A DNA stretch of 64,000 nucleotides from Dromaius novaehollandiae (taxonomy: Eukaryota; Chordata; Aves; Casuariiformes; Dromaiidae), in the NCBI RefSeq assembly GCF_036370855.1, contig NC_088111.1, forward strand, positions 18,015,501-18,079,500. Direction: 5' to 3'. A model generated the notes under the pieces. The model worked only from the letters and a program-made list of their open reading frames with translations. It was not told the DNA's origin and did no database searches. This document shows, piece by piece, positions 24,158-35,871 of the stretch (the first letter of the stretch is position 1; the number at the start of each line of letters is the position of its first letter). The translations under genes and the position numbers were made by a program.

Positions 24158-25746
24158 CGAAGCAGGATGGTGAGTAGGAAGTATTGACAGCTATGGAGAG
24201 CTATGGGATAGAGGGGGTGTTGCTGCTCACAGCAGGTAACAGCCATCTGCTGCTTGTGCCCAGTGCTCAGTCATAGCCTGCACAGCTGGGCTCTGCTCTA
24301 ACTAGTCCTAAGTATGTGCCCTTTGACTGCCTTCCCCTCTGGAAAATCCCTAGCCCCCTTGTCCCCCTACCCCACTGAAAGGATGACTGTCCTGTGTTTC
24401 CTGATGGCTGCAGGAATACAGACGTCGGGTGACTGTTCCACCCGGAAGCTAAGTGTGCCTGAGAGAATGAGCGTGAGGGCTGTGCTGGCAGTACCGCAGC
24501 TCGGCTGAGAGTGCTGCAACGGCTGACAGATACGTGGAAGAAGGTCTCAGCCACTGGAGAACGTGCCTAGGAGAACAAGGGACAACAGAGGACAAGGACT
24601 TGACAGCTCTATGGGCCTCACTGTTGTCTGGGTTCACAGGACCATGTTGTTCATGTCAAAAGGTCCAGTTGAGAGGAGAAGCACTGAGTTGGGAGGGTTC
24701 ATTTGCCTAAAGCTTCCTGCAGCCTTCATCATTAAGGGCTGTGTGGTGTTAGAAAGCTGACTGCAGCAATTGACTTACCCTTCTCTCTGCATCCCATCCT
24801 CCCCAAGACCTCTGACACCTGCCACAGCCCCTCCTGTGACATGTGAATTGGTAGTTGTCCAGGAGCTGACTCCAAAAATGTCTGAAGCAATAAGGAGGGC
24901 AGGCTTGTGGTGAGTGGGTAAAGTGAGTAGTTAGTAGTGTCTGTCAGTTCACTGAGTTGCACAGTTTTTGCAGGCCTAGTCTCTAGCTGGCATGTCTCCC
25001 CTTCTGCCATCCCAGAGCTGTCCTTCAAAACCTCTCCCTCCCAGCAGCCCACCCTGGTTCAGTCCAGATTTTTGCCCCATTCAGGAGTTGTTTGTGATTG
25101 TGCTCCTCAGCTCCAAAAAGCTTGTTCTTGTGGTAAATGCCTAATGGCAGAGACCCTGGCAGTCAAGTTTCCGTGCCAAGATCCCAACACTGAGATCAGT
25201 TGCAAGGCATATGTGCCCCTGGAAGGACATGAGAGAGAAGGAAAAGCTCCAGAGATTGTTCAGTCTCCTGTGCCTCTGGCTAGGAGGAGAGTGCCATGGC
25301 AGGCAGAATAAGAATGAGGGATAGAGGTCCGTCCCCTCTGGGAGATGGGTAAAAAGTCATGTCCCAGATCTTGCTGCAGTGCAAAGCTTCAGTCCTCAAC
25401 GACTGCTTGCCCTTGAATTCCAGGCTTCAGTGTTTGGAAATAGATCTGCCAAGGCATTCTTGCACCAGCAGTGCAGGTGTGTTCAGAGTTCAAGCAGGTG
25501 GTGCAGGAAGAGGCTGACTCCCCAAAGAGACTAGCCCATCTCTTGAAGGTGTGCAAGCAGCCATATGGGGGCCAGTGACAGCTGTGTTAAAGCAAAATGG
25601 TTTCCAGGACTGTGCAGTGATTCTCTGTTCTTGTGTATTGCTGAGTCCTGTGGGGGAAAATACCTTAATTCTGAGTGGGCTTGAGGAGCCTGGAAAATTG
25701 TCCTTCTCTTCCCTGGGAAGGGGAAGAAACAGTGTTTTCTTTCTGA

Positions 25747-25783
25747 TTTTTTTTTTTTTTTTTTTTTTTTTTGGGGGGGGGGG
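25747..25783 (+). repeat. T26-G11 homopolymer junction
   Basis: Twenty-six T are followed directly by eleven G. It is not flanked by any recognisable retroelement body on either side. Confidence 0.95.
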
Positions 25784-27037
25784 AGCTTGATCACTGATAG
25801 CAAAGTACAAAAATCAGTTCTAGCTCCATCCTTGGAGCTGGAGTCAGCCCTTCTGATCAGCAGCCCAGGACCATTTAGGTGGGCTTGAAAGCTAATCTAT
25901 GTTTGATAAGTGACATCTAGCTTAGTTGTCCCAATGGAAAGGTGTACCTGTGCTTCCGGGGGACAACCTTGGGGCACTGAGGCAGATAAGGCCCACTCCA
26001 CAAGCCTGCCCTGCTGGCAGTTTGTGTGCAGCTTGTGTGCTCAGCTGTGTGGCATTGCCTTGTGCTCATGTTTGACTCTTAAACTTGAGACCAAAAAATT
26101 GTGTGCCACGTTTAGCAAATGAGTCGATGGCATGGGTGCACGCACGTATGCATCTGGTGCCTAGCTGGGCAGCAGGCGGTAGGACAAGGCCGCAGGAGGC
26201 TTCACCCTGAAAAGCTTTTTGTTGTGGCAAAGCTGATTCTCCTGAAGGCTTTAATTCCTGAGGCAGCAACCCTGACAGGTTCTCAGAGTGCTGAGGACAT
26301 GACTACTGGGAACAGTCTTTTGGGCCTTGTCCTCCATTCCCTGGTGCCAGAGGAAACTTGGGGAATGCCATGGCAGGGCGTACTCCCCTCTCCCCAGCCT
26401 TGAGGGTGTCTCTGGCTGCAGTAGCACAGTGTTGTCAGTGCTGCTTCCTTTGGAAGGACAGACTTGCAGTTAAGGCAAGGTGCCTGTGGGGGAAGGGGAG
26501 ACTTCTGTAGAGGCAAGAAATTAGTGGAAGGGCCTCATAGCATCTGAAGAGCACGGAAGGCCCTGGCCTGGCGATGCCTTAGTAGAGCTGGATAGGCTAT
26601 GCAGGAAATTGGATGGCAGGAAGGAGAGATTGCATGGACTTGGGATCAACTTTGCTGGGTCTTAGGGTGGAAGGAAGGGCTTGGGGCGGGGGGGGGTTGG
26701 GACATCCTGGGGATTTTAGTGCTTGGAGAACTGGAAATGAGGGTGCAGAGTGTGGGTGCACCAGAGACTCAACGGTGTAGATGTGAAGGAAGAAGGGGAG
26801 TCCCAAAGAAAAGGTGCTGCAGGAACCCAGATGTAAAGGTTTAAAGGAGTTCCAGAGTAGCCCTACAGGGACACTGGAGATGAGATGTTCATAGAACAGT
26901 GTGTTTCTTTAAGGAGGCAATCCCTTAAATGCAGGATTTTAAAAGCATTCAGTGCTGAACGGGTGGCTGTGCAGGCAGCAGGGAGAGTCTGCTGCTACTG
27001 TAGGTTGAGCTGTCCTGCAGACTATGTTGGCTGGCTA

Positions 27038-27043
27038 AATAAA
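27038..27043 (+). terminator. ANKS3: Poly(A) signal AATAAA, probable ANKS3 3' end
   Basis: The hexamer in ggctaAATAAAatagc is followed by a second A-rich segment and then ttcctagtgcctggtctgtg, a GT-rich stretch. It is the first canonical signal seen after the ANKS3 stop. Confidence 0.5.
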
Positions 27044-28470
27044 ATAGCATTTGCTGACTTGGATTAAAATAAAAAACAAAATCTGTTCCTAGTGCCTGGT
27101 CTGTGGGCTTCGCTGGAGGGAGCCAGGGTTGTCGAATTGTGAATAACTTGATTAATTTCTTTCAGGACGGTCAGAAATACATACAGCTTTTTCCAGCTTT
27201 CTCCCCAGGCACTCACATGCCAAAGCGTTCTGGGGCTTCCTCATCCATGGCTTACCTGTCCCTGCCTGGTTCCTGAGGAAGGGGACACCCTTGCAGCACA
27301 AGCTGGGAAGGTGATGTGGGAGCTCACGTGGTCAGGCAGTGCCAGAGCTGCAGAGGGAGAGTGTGTGTAGGTAACAAAGCGTGAGCTCCTCAAAGAGCTC
27401 AGCTCCTTCCTCCCTATTTGGGAATTGACACATTTTGCCCCCAAAAGGCCCTAGCATCCAGCTCTGGTCTGAGACTGTTGTGATCTGTCAGTGTGACCAA
27501 GCTCTTCCAAACCCTCAGCCAAAGCTCTGATCTGTCACTGGAGATGGGACACCAAGAGGATACAATTCGGCAGCTATTACAGAAAGTTTTAAATAGGGCA
27601 ACAAAAACAGATCTCTGTCATTTTCTAGCCAAAACTAAAGCGCTCTGTGTTTCAACACAAGCTAAGCTGACTTGGGGCCTGGACTGGTGGGAGTGGAGCA
27701 GAGTAGGCTGCACAGTGAGCTTGCTCTCACAATCCTTATATCCTAGAGCAGCCTGGCAGTGGTTCAATATGCAGCAAGGGTTTCCTGTCTCCATGTGCAG
27801 TTTTAAAACTGCTGGGAAAGAACTGGAAGCAGCTCCCCCTCACTGCCGTGAGTCCTTGGAGTTGAGAACTGTTACCTGCCTCTTCTCATTAGCTTCATCT
27901 TGCACTGAGCAGCGCTTCAGAGAGGAGCATGTGGAAGCACAGAGGCCAGTGCTCATCAAGGGGATTAATTGTAATTTCAGGAAGAGGGCCAGCTTTCTCC
28001 TCCCAAGGCAATGTGGCTTCTAACAGGTTTGGCATCAAATCCTGTAGCAGCACCCCCAAACACATGCTGATAGTAGGATGCTGGAGCTTGCAGCAGCCAG
28101 CAAACAGCAGAGGAGCATCCAGAGAGCAATCCAACTCCTATCCAGGAGAAACTATCTGCTTGCTTGTTTTGTAGATGGCTCAGCCTGACGTGTGATTTGG
28201 GTAGCTGTTTGTATTATTTATCGCTATCATATAAGGGTTTTATTTTGCCACTTACCTCCTTGTTGTGTAAACTGAAATCTATTCCTAGAGAATAGAACTG
28301 TGTTCTACTTTGAGTCAGGGGCTCTGGGTTTGATACTCCTATAACTGGGAGTGCGTGTACTTACGTGGCAGAGTGAGTATCAGTGCCCTTGCATATGCTG
28401 CTGCCTCTACCTCACTGCCTGAGAGCTGTTTCCCTCCCTCAGAGCAGACAGAAGTGGCATGCTCCATTTG
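27044..28470. other. Intergenic stretch between convergent ANKS3 and the receptor
   Basis: I see no recognisable gene. A 176-codon open frame at 27493-28023 (plus) begins with a helical-looking stretch but has no recognisable family and no splice context. Confidence 0.5.
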
Positions 28471-30657
28471 CTGAAAAATAAACATTTATTTACATCTGAG
28501 AAGAGTTAATGTGCAAAATGGTCTCACAGGGGTTATATCTATCCGGGAAAGAACTCCTGCAGGACTTGCTCTCCAGCCTTGAACCCAGTTGCAGCTGAGC
28601 CTGGCATGGCTCCTTTCCTTCCTGTGCTCAAGGCAGCTCTCCTTAAGACACCACAAGATGCTTTCCCTCTGTGTGGGCAGCTTGTCTGGAGCTGGAGAAC
28701 TACCTGTATCCAATTCTGTGTAATGGAGAGTCAGAGCTGCTTTCACCCTCCTGATGGAGGTGTGGCCCTTCTTGCGAGGTAAAGTAAATGATATGGACTG
28801 CAGTCTCAGAAGCGTGCTGCTACTGAAGGTAAGAGCAAGGGGGCTTGGACATCGCTGGCATCTGCTGCTGCACTTTTGGCTTTTATGGGAGAGCACCAGA
28901 ATCGGTCCCACGGGGTAGCTCTGCCTGCCGCTGTTCTCTGGCAGAAGCCAGATGCAAGTGAACATCAGTGCTTGAACCGCACAGATGCTTCACTTCCAAA
29001 GGGAGAGAGACATGTCGATGCTCTGAGCCATACTCACTGGGGAGTATTGCTTGCTGCTGGCTCGTCTCTGATTTTGATGCTTTGTGTGGGGATGTCAGGA
29101 GCCCTTTTGCAGCCTGGCAGCCAGGATACCACAGGGTGCCAGGGCAATATAGACAAGCTGCTCCCATTAGGCTCTGCAACGTGCACTCCTCGTGAGCAGC
29201 TGTCTCTGCAGTGTCCGCCTCTCAGGATCGGTGGATTTGCTGAGAAGAGCTAAGAAAGGAACAGGTTCTGGAATTTCTGGGGTACACTCGACAAGGGTGT
29301 GCAGCTAATGCGTTGTCCTACAGAAAGAAAACATCTTAAAACATCTGTTGCACAGCTGCGACTAGAAGTGCCCAGTCTTTTGTCAGCAAAACAGTTCCCA
29401 AGCCAAAGATGTTTCCAGTGCAGGACTTCAGTTCTGGAAGGAAGAGAGGGTTAAGATACTGAGCCTAGCACTCATTGAGGTCAAGGCTCAGTTCCTAGCT
29501 CTGCTGTAGGCTGGTGCTTTGGAGTCCTTCAGCCTCCCTTCTTGTGGTTTTCCCCTGCTGCCAAAGAGGAAGCAGTGCTGCTCTTGCTTAAAGGGGTGCT
29601 ATGAGAATAAATACAAAGCGCTCGAATGCTGCAGTAACGTACATGCTTGCCTACTCCGCTGGTTCTGCTCACTGCAAATGGAGGCTCTGAGGTGGCTCTG
29701 CTGTAGGAGGAGCTCAGAGAATGGAGGAAATCTGGTGTTTGGGGCAGCTGGAGGGTGGTGAGAGAAGGAGGGAGGCAGATGTTGAGGGAGGCTGTGTTCT
29801 GTGTCAGTTATGAGGGTGGTGAGAAGGTGCACCCTCCTATGAAGGAGGAGCTTTGCAGGAGGCCTCTGGGACAGACAGTTCACAGGGCATTAGCACTGTG
29901 GTTTTTGTCTTAGGGCAAGGAGAGCAGGAATGTGATGCCCTGGATTGCAGCATTGCTTGGCACAGCTCAGGGCATTTCAGCTCTCCAGCTTTGAATACAG
30001 TGGCAGCGAGAGATGCTTGTTAACCAGAACGGTGGCAGCAGATGCTGTGCAGGAATGTCAGGGCCAAGCAGCATCGCAATGTCTCCCTGCTGAGGGCCAG
30101 GCTCTGTCTCTAGCTGCTGTGACCCCACTCCTGCAGCTGCCCAAGGCATCAGTGCTGATGGGGAGGCGGTTCCTGTGTGCAGGGCTGGCGGGTGCCAACA
30201 GAGGTAGTTCGTGGTGCTGTACAGTCAGGTCAGGCAGTGGTAGAAATGAGCAGGCTGGCCTCCCCCACGCAGCCTACCTGCTCTGCACTGAAGCCCAAGC
30301 AAGGTGAGGTTCTTCTGAGGAGATGGCAATGTCTTGTAAGAGCCAAGCATGTCTGTCTCAGCCCTGGAGGGAATCTTCCTCGGGCAGCTCCACTGCTCTT
30401 GGATGCAGCACAGCTTTGGAAACTGCTCCCAGCCGTTCCTGATGCATGCTGCTGCAGTTTCCTTTAGGGCTTGTGCCCTGCTTCCAGGTCCTTGGCGCAG
30501 CTGGGACATAGGCTCCCAGCGTGCTCCTCCGCAGACAACAGAGGTGCAGTACCAGAGCCAGGTTCAGCGCAGCTCCCACCTTGGTGGTCGTGACACTTGC
30601 AGCCCCCGTGTCCTCTGGCTTTCTGGGGCAGGTCGCCACAGCCGCGTTGTGCTGCCA
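28471..30657 (-). other. Probable 3' untranslated region of the glucagon-receptor-like gene
   Basis: Sequence downstream of the receptor stop (30660-30658) on the minus strand, up to the minus-strand AATAAA at 28490-28485. I see no conserved coding. The open frames here on both strands have no recognisable product. Confidence 0.4.
28477..28490. terminator. Palindromic bidirectional poly(A) signal
   Basis: AATAAACATTTATT reads AATAAA on the plus strand (28477-28482) and on the minus strand (28490-28485). It can end the minus-strand receptor transcript and serve as a distal end for ANKS3. Confidence 0.55.
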
Positions 30658-30729
30658 TCACTGGGCGCAGCAGAGCGCTGGGTGGTCGAGCTTCCAGAGC
30701 TGCCACTTCTTCTTCATTTCTGACTTTAC
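30658..30729 (-). CDS. GCGLR: Receptor last coding exon (short C-tail)
   Basis: The acceptor ccttgccag at 30730 precedes [14 protein letters not shown] and a stop after 23 residues. The KSEMKKKWQ text aligns with the start of helix 8 and the tail in glucagon-family receptors. The long Ser-rich tail of mammalian GCGR (about 70 residues) is absent. Confidence 0.82.
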   Translation of the reverse strand, partial: VKSEMKKKWQLWKLDHPALCCAQ

Positions 30730-33700
30730 CTGGCAAGGAGATGAGATGCCACAGAGGCTTTTCCCTGGCAGTAGTGCCCTGTCGCACTTCCTACCTGCTG
30801 CTGTAGGCACAGGTAAGGCTAAGGTCAGGGCCCTGTGGGACATTAGGGATGTTCTGGGGCCAAGCTGGGCCTGCGTGCTCTGAAGGAACATCTTCCCTCC
30901 CCACAAACCAGTCGGCACAAGAGGCAAGTTTGCAAAGCCTGTGGCTGACAGGACACAAGCCTAGCCCAGTTCCCAGCACAAAATGGCAATAAAGTCAAGG
31001 CGCAAAGAAACCTCCCATCTTTGGGTTTACTGGCTTCTGGCACCCTAAACTAATGCTGTGGCAAAATGGGTCATGCTCAGTACAGGCATGCAACCTCCAG
31101 CGGCGGCTGGGCTGAACACACAGCACAGCTTGCTGACGCTGCCTGGGCCTGGCCATCTCTGAGGTCATCCTGCCTCATGTTAGGGGAAGGAAGAGCCATA
31201 AGCATCCTGCAGCATTTTTGCACTCATGCAGTGATTGGTTCCAGACCCGGCCACGCCATGGCCGAGGAGAGGCTGGGACGTGAGACTGGGTACCTCTCAC
31301 CCCGGCTGTGGCTGTGTTATGCAGTTAGCGCCCTGCTGTAGGTCAAGGGAGGGAGCACCAACTCTAGGCAGAAGTGGGTGGGCTGTAAGGCAAAGCTAGC
31401 AGAGGTGGTACATACCTCTTTATTGGCAAAGCAATACAGCACTGCCACCAGGAAGCCCTGGGGAGAGAACAAGAGCACAGAATGAGACTGACACCACCAC
31501 CGGTCTCTCCCTGGCTGGTGCATTCAGCGGCCCTGGGAGCTGCAGTGCGTTTTGTCTCATGAGGCCATTTCTGGGTGCAGGTCACCCTGCCTTTGCTGCC
31601 CACACCAGCCCGGAGAACATCCTGGGCATGGTGCAGCAGGCATGTACGCATCAGCTTCTCCCTTGTCATTAAGCAGATGGTGACAGTGCCACCGGTTTTG
31701 CTGCTGGCCATAGGGCTGCCCAACTGGTGACCCCCCCCACTCTTGGAGCTCAGCTAGGGGCCAGTGTGTGGCAGGGTTTTTGCTCCATAGTGCCTGAGTA
31801 GGCTGCAAGCATGGTCAGGACCTGTGTTCTCCTACCACTGGCTCAGGTAGGCTGGAGCTGGGAGCGTAAGCCAGGACCACAGCCTGGGTCATGCTCCCTT
31901 TGCTGGGCTGCAGGAGGGTGACGTGAATGCTGTGGGTGCATGCAGCCTGGAGCTGGCATGGCACTGACTCCCCAGGCCAGGGACACAGCCCAGATGAGGG
32001 GCAGTGGTGGGCACCACCAGGCTGGCACTGGGCAGAAAAAAGGGGCCTCTCCTCCCTGTGCGGGCCATGTGCTGCTGCACAGCTCACCTTCCTGCCTCAC
32101 CTGGAAGGAGTTGAGGAAGAGGGTGAAGAACACCTTGATGTAGCGCAGGACGCCTGTGGTTTGCTCATCAGTGGCGAAGATGAAGACCACCTCGTGGATC
32201 CCGAAGAGGGGGATGAGGGTCAGTGTGGCTTTGGCCAGCCTGAAAGAGTAGAAGGGGGCCCTAGAGCTGTGAGTACGAAATGGTTGGGGCATGCTTGCAA
32301 AGTGCACCTCAGAGCTGAGCAGGGACAGCCCATTAATTAATATCAGGATGGTCATTTAATGACATTACAGGACTGAGGAGCAGCGTGTGGCCCTGGAAGA
32401 GATGGCAGTGTGGAGGGTGGCATGGCATAGAGAGCAGTCCCCTTCCTCCCCTCAAGCTCACCGCAGCTTATAGTCCGCATAGCCCTTCTGGTTGGCACGG
32501 AGTTTGGCCAGGATCACCTTGAGGATCCTCATGAAGATCAGCAGGTTGATCTGGCGGGAGACGGTGCTAGCACAGGAGTGCCCTGGGTGGGGGGGCACCC
32601 CTACCCCAGCATGCCCCCACCTCGCAGCCCATCCCTGGCACCCCTCGAGGGGCTGGGGGCTGCTGTGCTCGGGGGGGGGGAGGCAGGTGTGCCCACCCAC
32701 CGGCAAAGGCGAGCTGCCCAAACTCACGGACACCCATGGCCAGCTGCACAGCCCAACAGCACTGGGGCCCTAGGGCCTGTCCCCCAGCCCCAGTCCAGGC
32801 CGGGAAGCAGCAGGGGCTGCATCCAGGCCCCTTCTCCCTGGCTGAGCACAGACATGCCCCTCTGCGCCGACCCGGGGGGCCTGCAGCCCTCCTTTTCTCC
32901 ATGTCCCTGAGGTTACAAGAGGGATGGTTAGCAGTTTTGTGCACAAAAAAAAAGGAAGGCAATTAGCACAGCGCCTTTGAGGTGGCCCCATTGTGCAGTG
33001 GGCACCAGGATGGCGATGCTTCTCCAAGGGGGAGCCGGGCAGGGGCAGGACTGGTTGCTGGCAGCCACTCTCCAGCACCAGAAATGGCCCCCATGGATCG
33101 TGGCCCTGTGCAGGGCCATGAGCTGGGGGGCAAACTGTTGTTCTCCAAAAAGCCATGGGATGCGCTCGAGATGGCAAAGAGACACCCGCGCCCTCCTTAC
33201 CAGGGACGCCAGCAGGATGGGGATGCGGATGATCCACCAGTAGGCCATGTTCTCGTTCAGCGCCCAGCACCTGGGCAGGGAGAGCACCGCGGTGACGCCG
33301 GGCCGCGAGCAGGATGGAGCCCCGTCGAGCGTGCCAGCCCCGGCGAGGTGGGCTACGGGACCAGCGCGGCGTTGCTGCGGCGTGCAACCGGCTCCGGCCC
33401 CCGCAGCAGCCTCGGTCCCCGTCCGTGAGCGCCCAGCCCCAGCGGACACCCGGCCCTGGGGACCCGCGTCCCTCCCCACTCACTCGGCGTTTTCCTTCAG
33501 GTACTTGGCGGCCATCCAGGGCACCACGAACACCACGGGAGTGCCTGCAAGTCACAGCAAACCCTGTGAAAACCAAGCGCCCGCCTGAGCCGAGCAGCCC
33601 GCCCGCCCGCCGCGGGGGCCCCCCCGCCCGGGTGGCCCCTACCCCAGCCCAGGTAGAGGTAGAGCCTGTAGTAGTTCCTCTCGGAGAAGACGGCGCCGAT

Positions 33701-35871
33701 CAGCAGCTTGTACAGGTAGACGGCTTCCACCAGGAACCAGTAGTGGTTGGCCAGGATGCAGTACTGCATCACCACCTGCGCCGCCCGGCAGCCGATCGCC
33801 GCCTGCGGAGAGGACGCGGCCGTGAGGCGGCACGCTGCCCGCGGGGACCGTGCCCGCTCCCGGGTGCCCGCCGCCGCCCCGGCGCTTGCCTCGTTGCTCA
33901 GCAAGGCCTCCCAGTCGGCCACCCGCGCCACCTCCATGCCCCAGCGCTTCTCCAGCAGCGCGTCCTTGACGATCACCGAGGTGGCCCGCAGCCCGAAGGA
34001 GGCGAAGAGGTTGGCGTGGATGTAGTTCCTGGTGCAGCGGAGCTTCCTGCGGACAGCAAGGGCGTCGGGGGGCCTCCGCTGCTGGCCGCGGGGATGGAGG
34101 GGGCCACGCGCCTGCCGGGGTGCCCCCGGCACCGGCCCCTTCCCTGCCACAGCACACGGGCGTCCCGCCGCGGTGCTCCCTACCTGAAGACGGTGAGGAC
34201 GAGCAGGGCCGAGACGAGGGTCAGCAGCGACAGCGAATACCCCACGGTGTAGAGCACTTTGAAGCTCACCATCAGCCTGCGGGCGCCCTCCTGCACGCGA
34301 GCACGGCACTGCTGAGCCCAGCCGCCTCCCCGAGCGTCGCCATCCCACCCCGGCTCCCACCACGGCTGCTGGGTTGCCGCTGAGCGGCGAGGGGAAGCCC
34401 ACCTCCTCGATGGTGGACTCCATCTCCTCCTCGCACTGCGAGTAGTCCCGCCAAGGCTGGCTGCCGTTCACCGTCACCCACTGCCCGTCCGGCCCGCACC
34501 TGCGGCTCACCTGCCCGTGTTTCACTGCGGACACAAAACACGGCCCCGGCCCCTTCAGGCTCACGTGCCCCCCGCAAGACATCCCCCCCCGCGACGGCGG
34601 GGTCACCCTCTGCTCTCCTGCTCCCGGCCCCGTGGGACGGCTCGCGGCCTGCCGGCACACGCCATAGGGCACGGGCCGGGCTGGCTGCCAGGCTGGCTCA
34701 GCTCCGTCCTACACGTGCCATGGATGTCCCCTTACAGCTACGTCTGCCCCTGTCCCCCTTCCTCCTCCTCGCAGCGGGAGGAAGGGAAGGCACCCGAGAG
34801 CCTCTCCCGACCCGACGCACTTCAGGCTCCCGGTCAGCCCAGCCCTGGGTCCCCGTTTCTCCTGCGGGTGCAGGATGGAAGAGGGTCGTCATCACCTTTC
34901 TCAAACCAGGGCAGGTAGAAAGGGCAGGAGACGTTGACGGCGGTGCCGGGGCTCCCGTCCGGCCAGCAGGCATACATGTCAAAGGTCCGGTTGCAGAAAA
35001 GCCCTTCCAAAGGCAAAGACAAAGCTCAGAGCCCTGGGAAAAGCAGACAGTCGCACGTGCACGGCACAGCCCCGTCCAGCCCCCGAGCCATCCCCGGCCG
35101 TGGCAGCAGACGTGCCGCGGAACAGCAGGGACGTATGAAGGGGAAAGAGCCCCTCTGCCCCCCAGCAGCCCAGACCGTCTCTTCTCAGCCGGGATCTGGC
35201 TGGTGCAGGGGTACCTGCAGCGCTAGGCCTGGCGAGGGGTCTGCTCTGCCGGGTTTGGTGTCTGCAAGTGCTCACGGACAGAAACCCCCGGCACAGAGGT
35301 GCCCGGGTTCCCGCGCTCCACCCCCGGCCGTCCCGCAGCCGCCGAGCCGGGCAGCCGCCTCCGAGGGTCGCAGGAGCCCTACCTGCCGGGTACGGCTCAC
35401 TCGCCATCCTCCTCAGGCACTCGTCGCGGTACCGCATCCACTCCTCAAAGGTCCTCTCCAGCACCTTGGCTCCGCTGTGCTGCAAGCCCAGAGCTGGACT
35501 TAGTGCATCCTGCTGCCCGCCAGGGCCTGGGGGGCCGCATACCCCCTGCCCCCAGCAAGACTGTGCTCGCCAGCCCGGGCTGGTGCCCCCCTCCCAGGGG
35601 ACGGCAGCGCCAGGAGCGGGCCAAGGCGCTCAGCCCTGGGTCCCGTCCATCCAGTGGTGCTGAGGCCACCGGATGAGGCCCCCTCGCCCAGCGCGGCTGC
35701 GGCAGGCTGGATCCCCTGGGCGCAGGCAGGGAAGCACGGCGGCTAGTGCCAGCCCCACCGCCCTGCCGGCCCGCCCCAGCCCTGCGCCCTTACCGGCACG
35801 GAGGAGAAGAGGCACATCCAGGCGAGGTGGACGAGCCTCCGGCGGTACCCGCAGACAGGCGCGTCCCTCAT
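30658..35871 (-). CDS. GCGLR: Glucagon-receptor-subfamily class B GPCR, probably GCGLR/GCRPR (complete, 13 coding exons)
   Basis: Plasma-membrane receptor for a glucagon-like peptide, expected to couple to Gs and cAMP. Exons (minus): 35871-35794, 35479-35383, 35003-34896, 34524-34403, 34290-34184, 34046-33890, 33802-33643, 33544-33484, 33270-33201, 32550-32462, 32239-32101, 31457-31416, 30729-30658; 1302 nt, 433 aa, all phases agreeing. Residues 1-26 form the signal peptide. The extracellular domain (to about 135) has all six class B cysteines and NRT, NVS, NGS glycosylation sites. Seven TMs follow, with RNYIHANLF (TM2), LVEAVYLY (TM3), ECW in ECL2, [12 protein letters not shown] (TM6) and [14 protein letters not shown] (TM7). 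Identity to human GCGR is high in the core. Its position beside ANKS3 and CLUAP1, not in the 17q25-like GCGR neighbourhood, favours the GCGLR/GCRPR paralogue lost in mammals. GCGR itself cannot be excluded without a tree. Confidence 0.85.
33890..34290 (-). CDS. GCGLR: Receptor TM1-TM2 and ECL1 exons
   Basis: Exons 34290-34184 and 34046-33890. TM1 contains [20 protein letters not shown]; the second exon gives [14 protein letters not shown] and [18 protein letters not shown]. The second exon ends GAG|gcaagc, a GC donor rather than GT. Confidence 0.87.
34403..35479 (-). CDS. GCGLR: Receptor hormone-binding ectodomain exons
   Basis: Exons 35479-35383, 35003-34896 and 34524-34403. Key residues in order are [46 protein letters not shown] and [10 protein letters not shown]. 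The six cysteines are in the order required for the three disulfides of the class B ectodomain. The aspartate in ACWPD, needed for fold and peptide binding in the family, is present. Confidence 0.9.
35794..35871 (-). CDS. GCGLR: Receptor signal-peptide exon
   Basis: The ATG at 35871 opens 26 codons: a basic stretch (YRRR), then the hydrophobic [14 protein letters not shown], ending phase 0 at gtaagg. It joins in phase to the acceptor cttgcag at 35480. This is the usual layout of the first coding exon in glucagon-family receptors. Confidence 0.78.

Larger units (their letters stand above)
24158..27043 (+). other. ANKS3: Probable ANKS3 3' untranslated region
   Basis: After the TAA at 24155-24157 there is no further ANKS3-like coding. 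The first clear poly(A) signal downstream is at 27038. A good donor-like gtgagt at 24171 leaves open a 3'-UTR intron or an alternative end. The stretch contains a T26G11 homopolymer junction at 25747-25783 and otherwise nothing recognisable. Confidence 0.5.

Noticed and set aside
27493-28023. 176-codon plus-strand frame with a helical-looking start
   Set aside because: No recognised family, no promoter and an irregular C-terminal part; probably chance in 3' flanking DNA.
33314-34252. 312-codon plus-strand open frame
   Set aside because: It lies opposite well-supported receptor exons; it results from GC-rich codons on the other strand.
33497-34672. 391-codon minus-strand open frame read as one exon
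   Set aside because: It contains receptor exons joined by intronic frames; the conserved TM1 exon is in a different frame, so it must be spliced.
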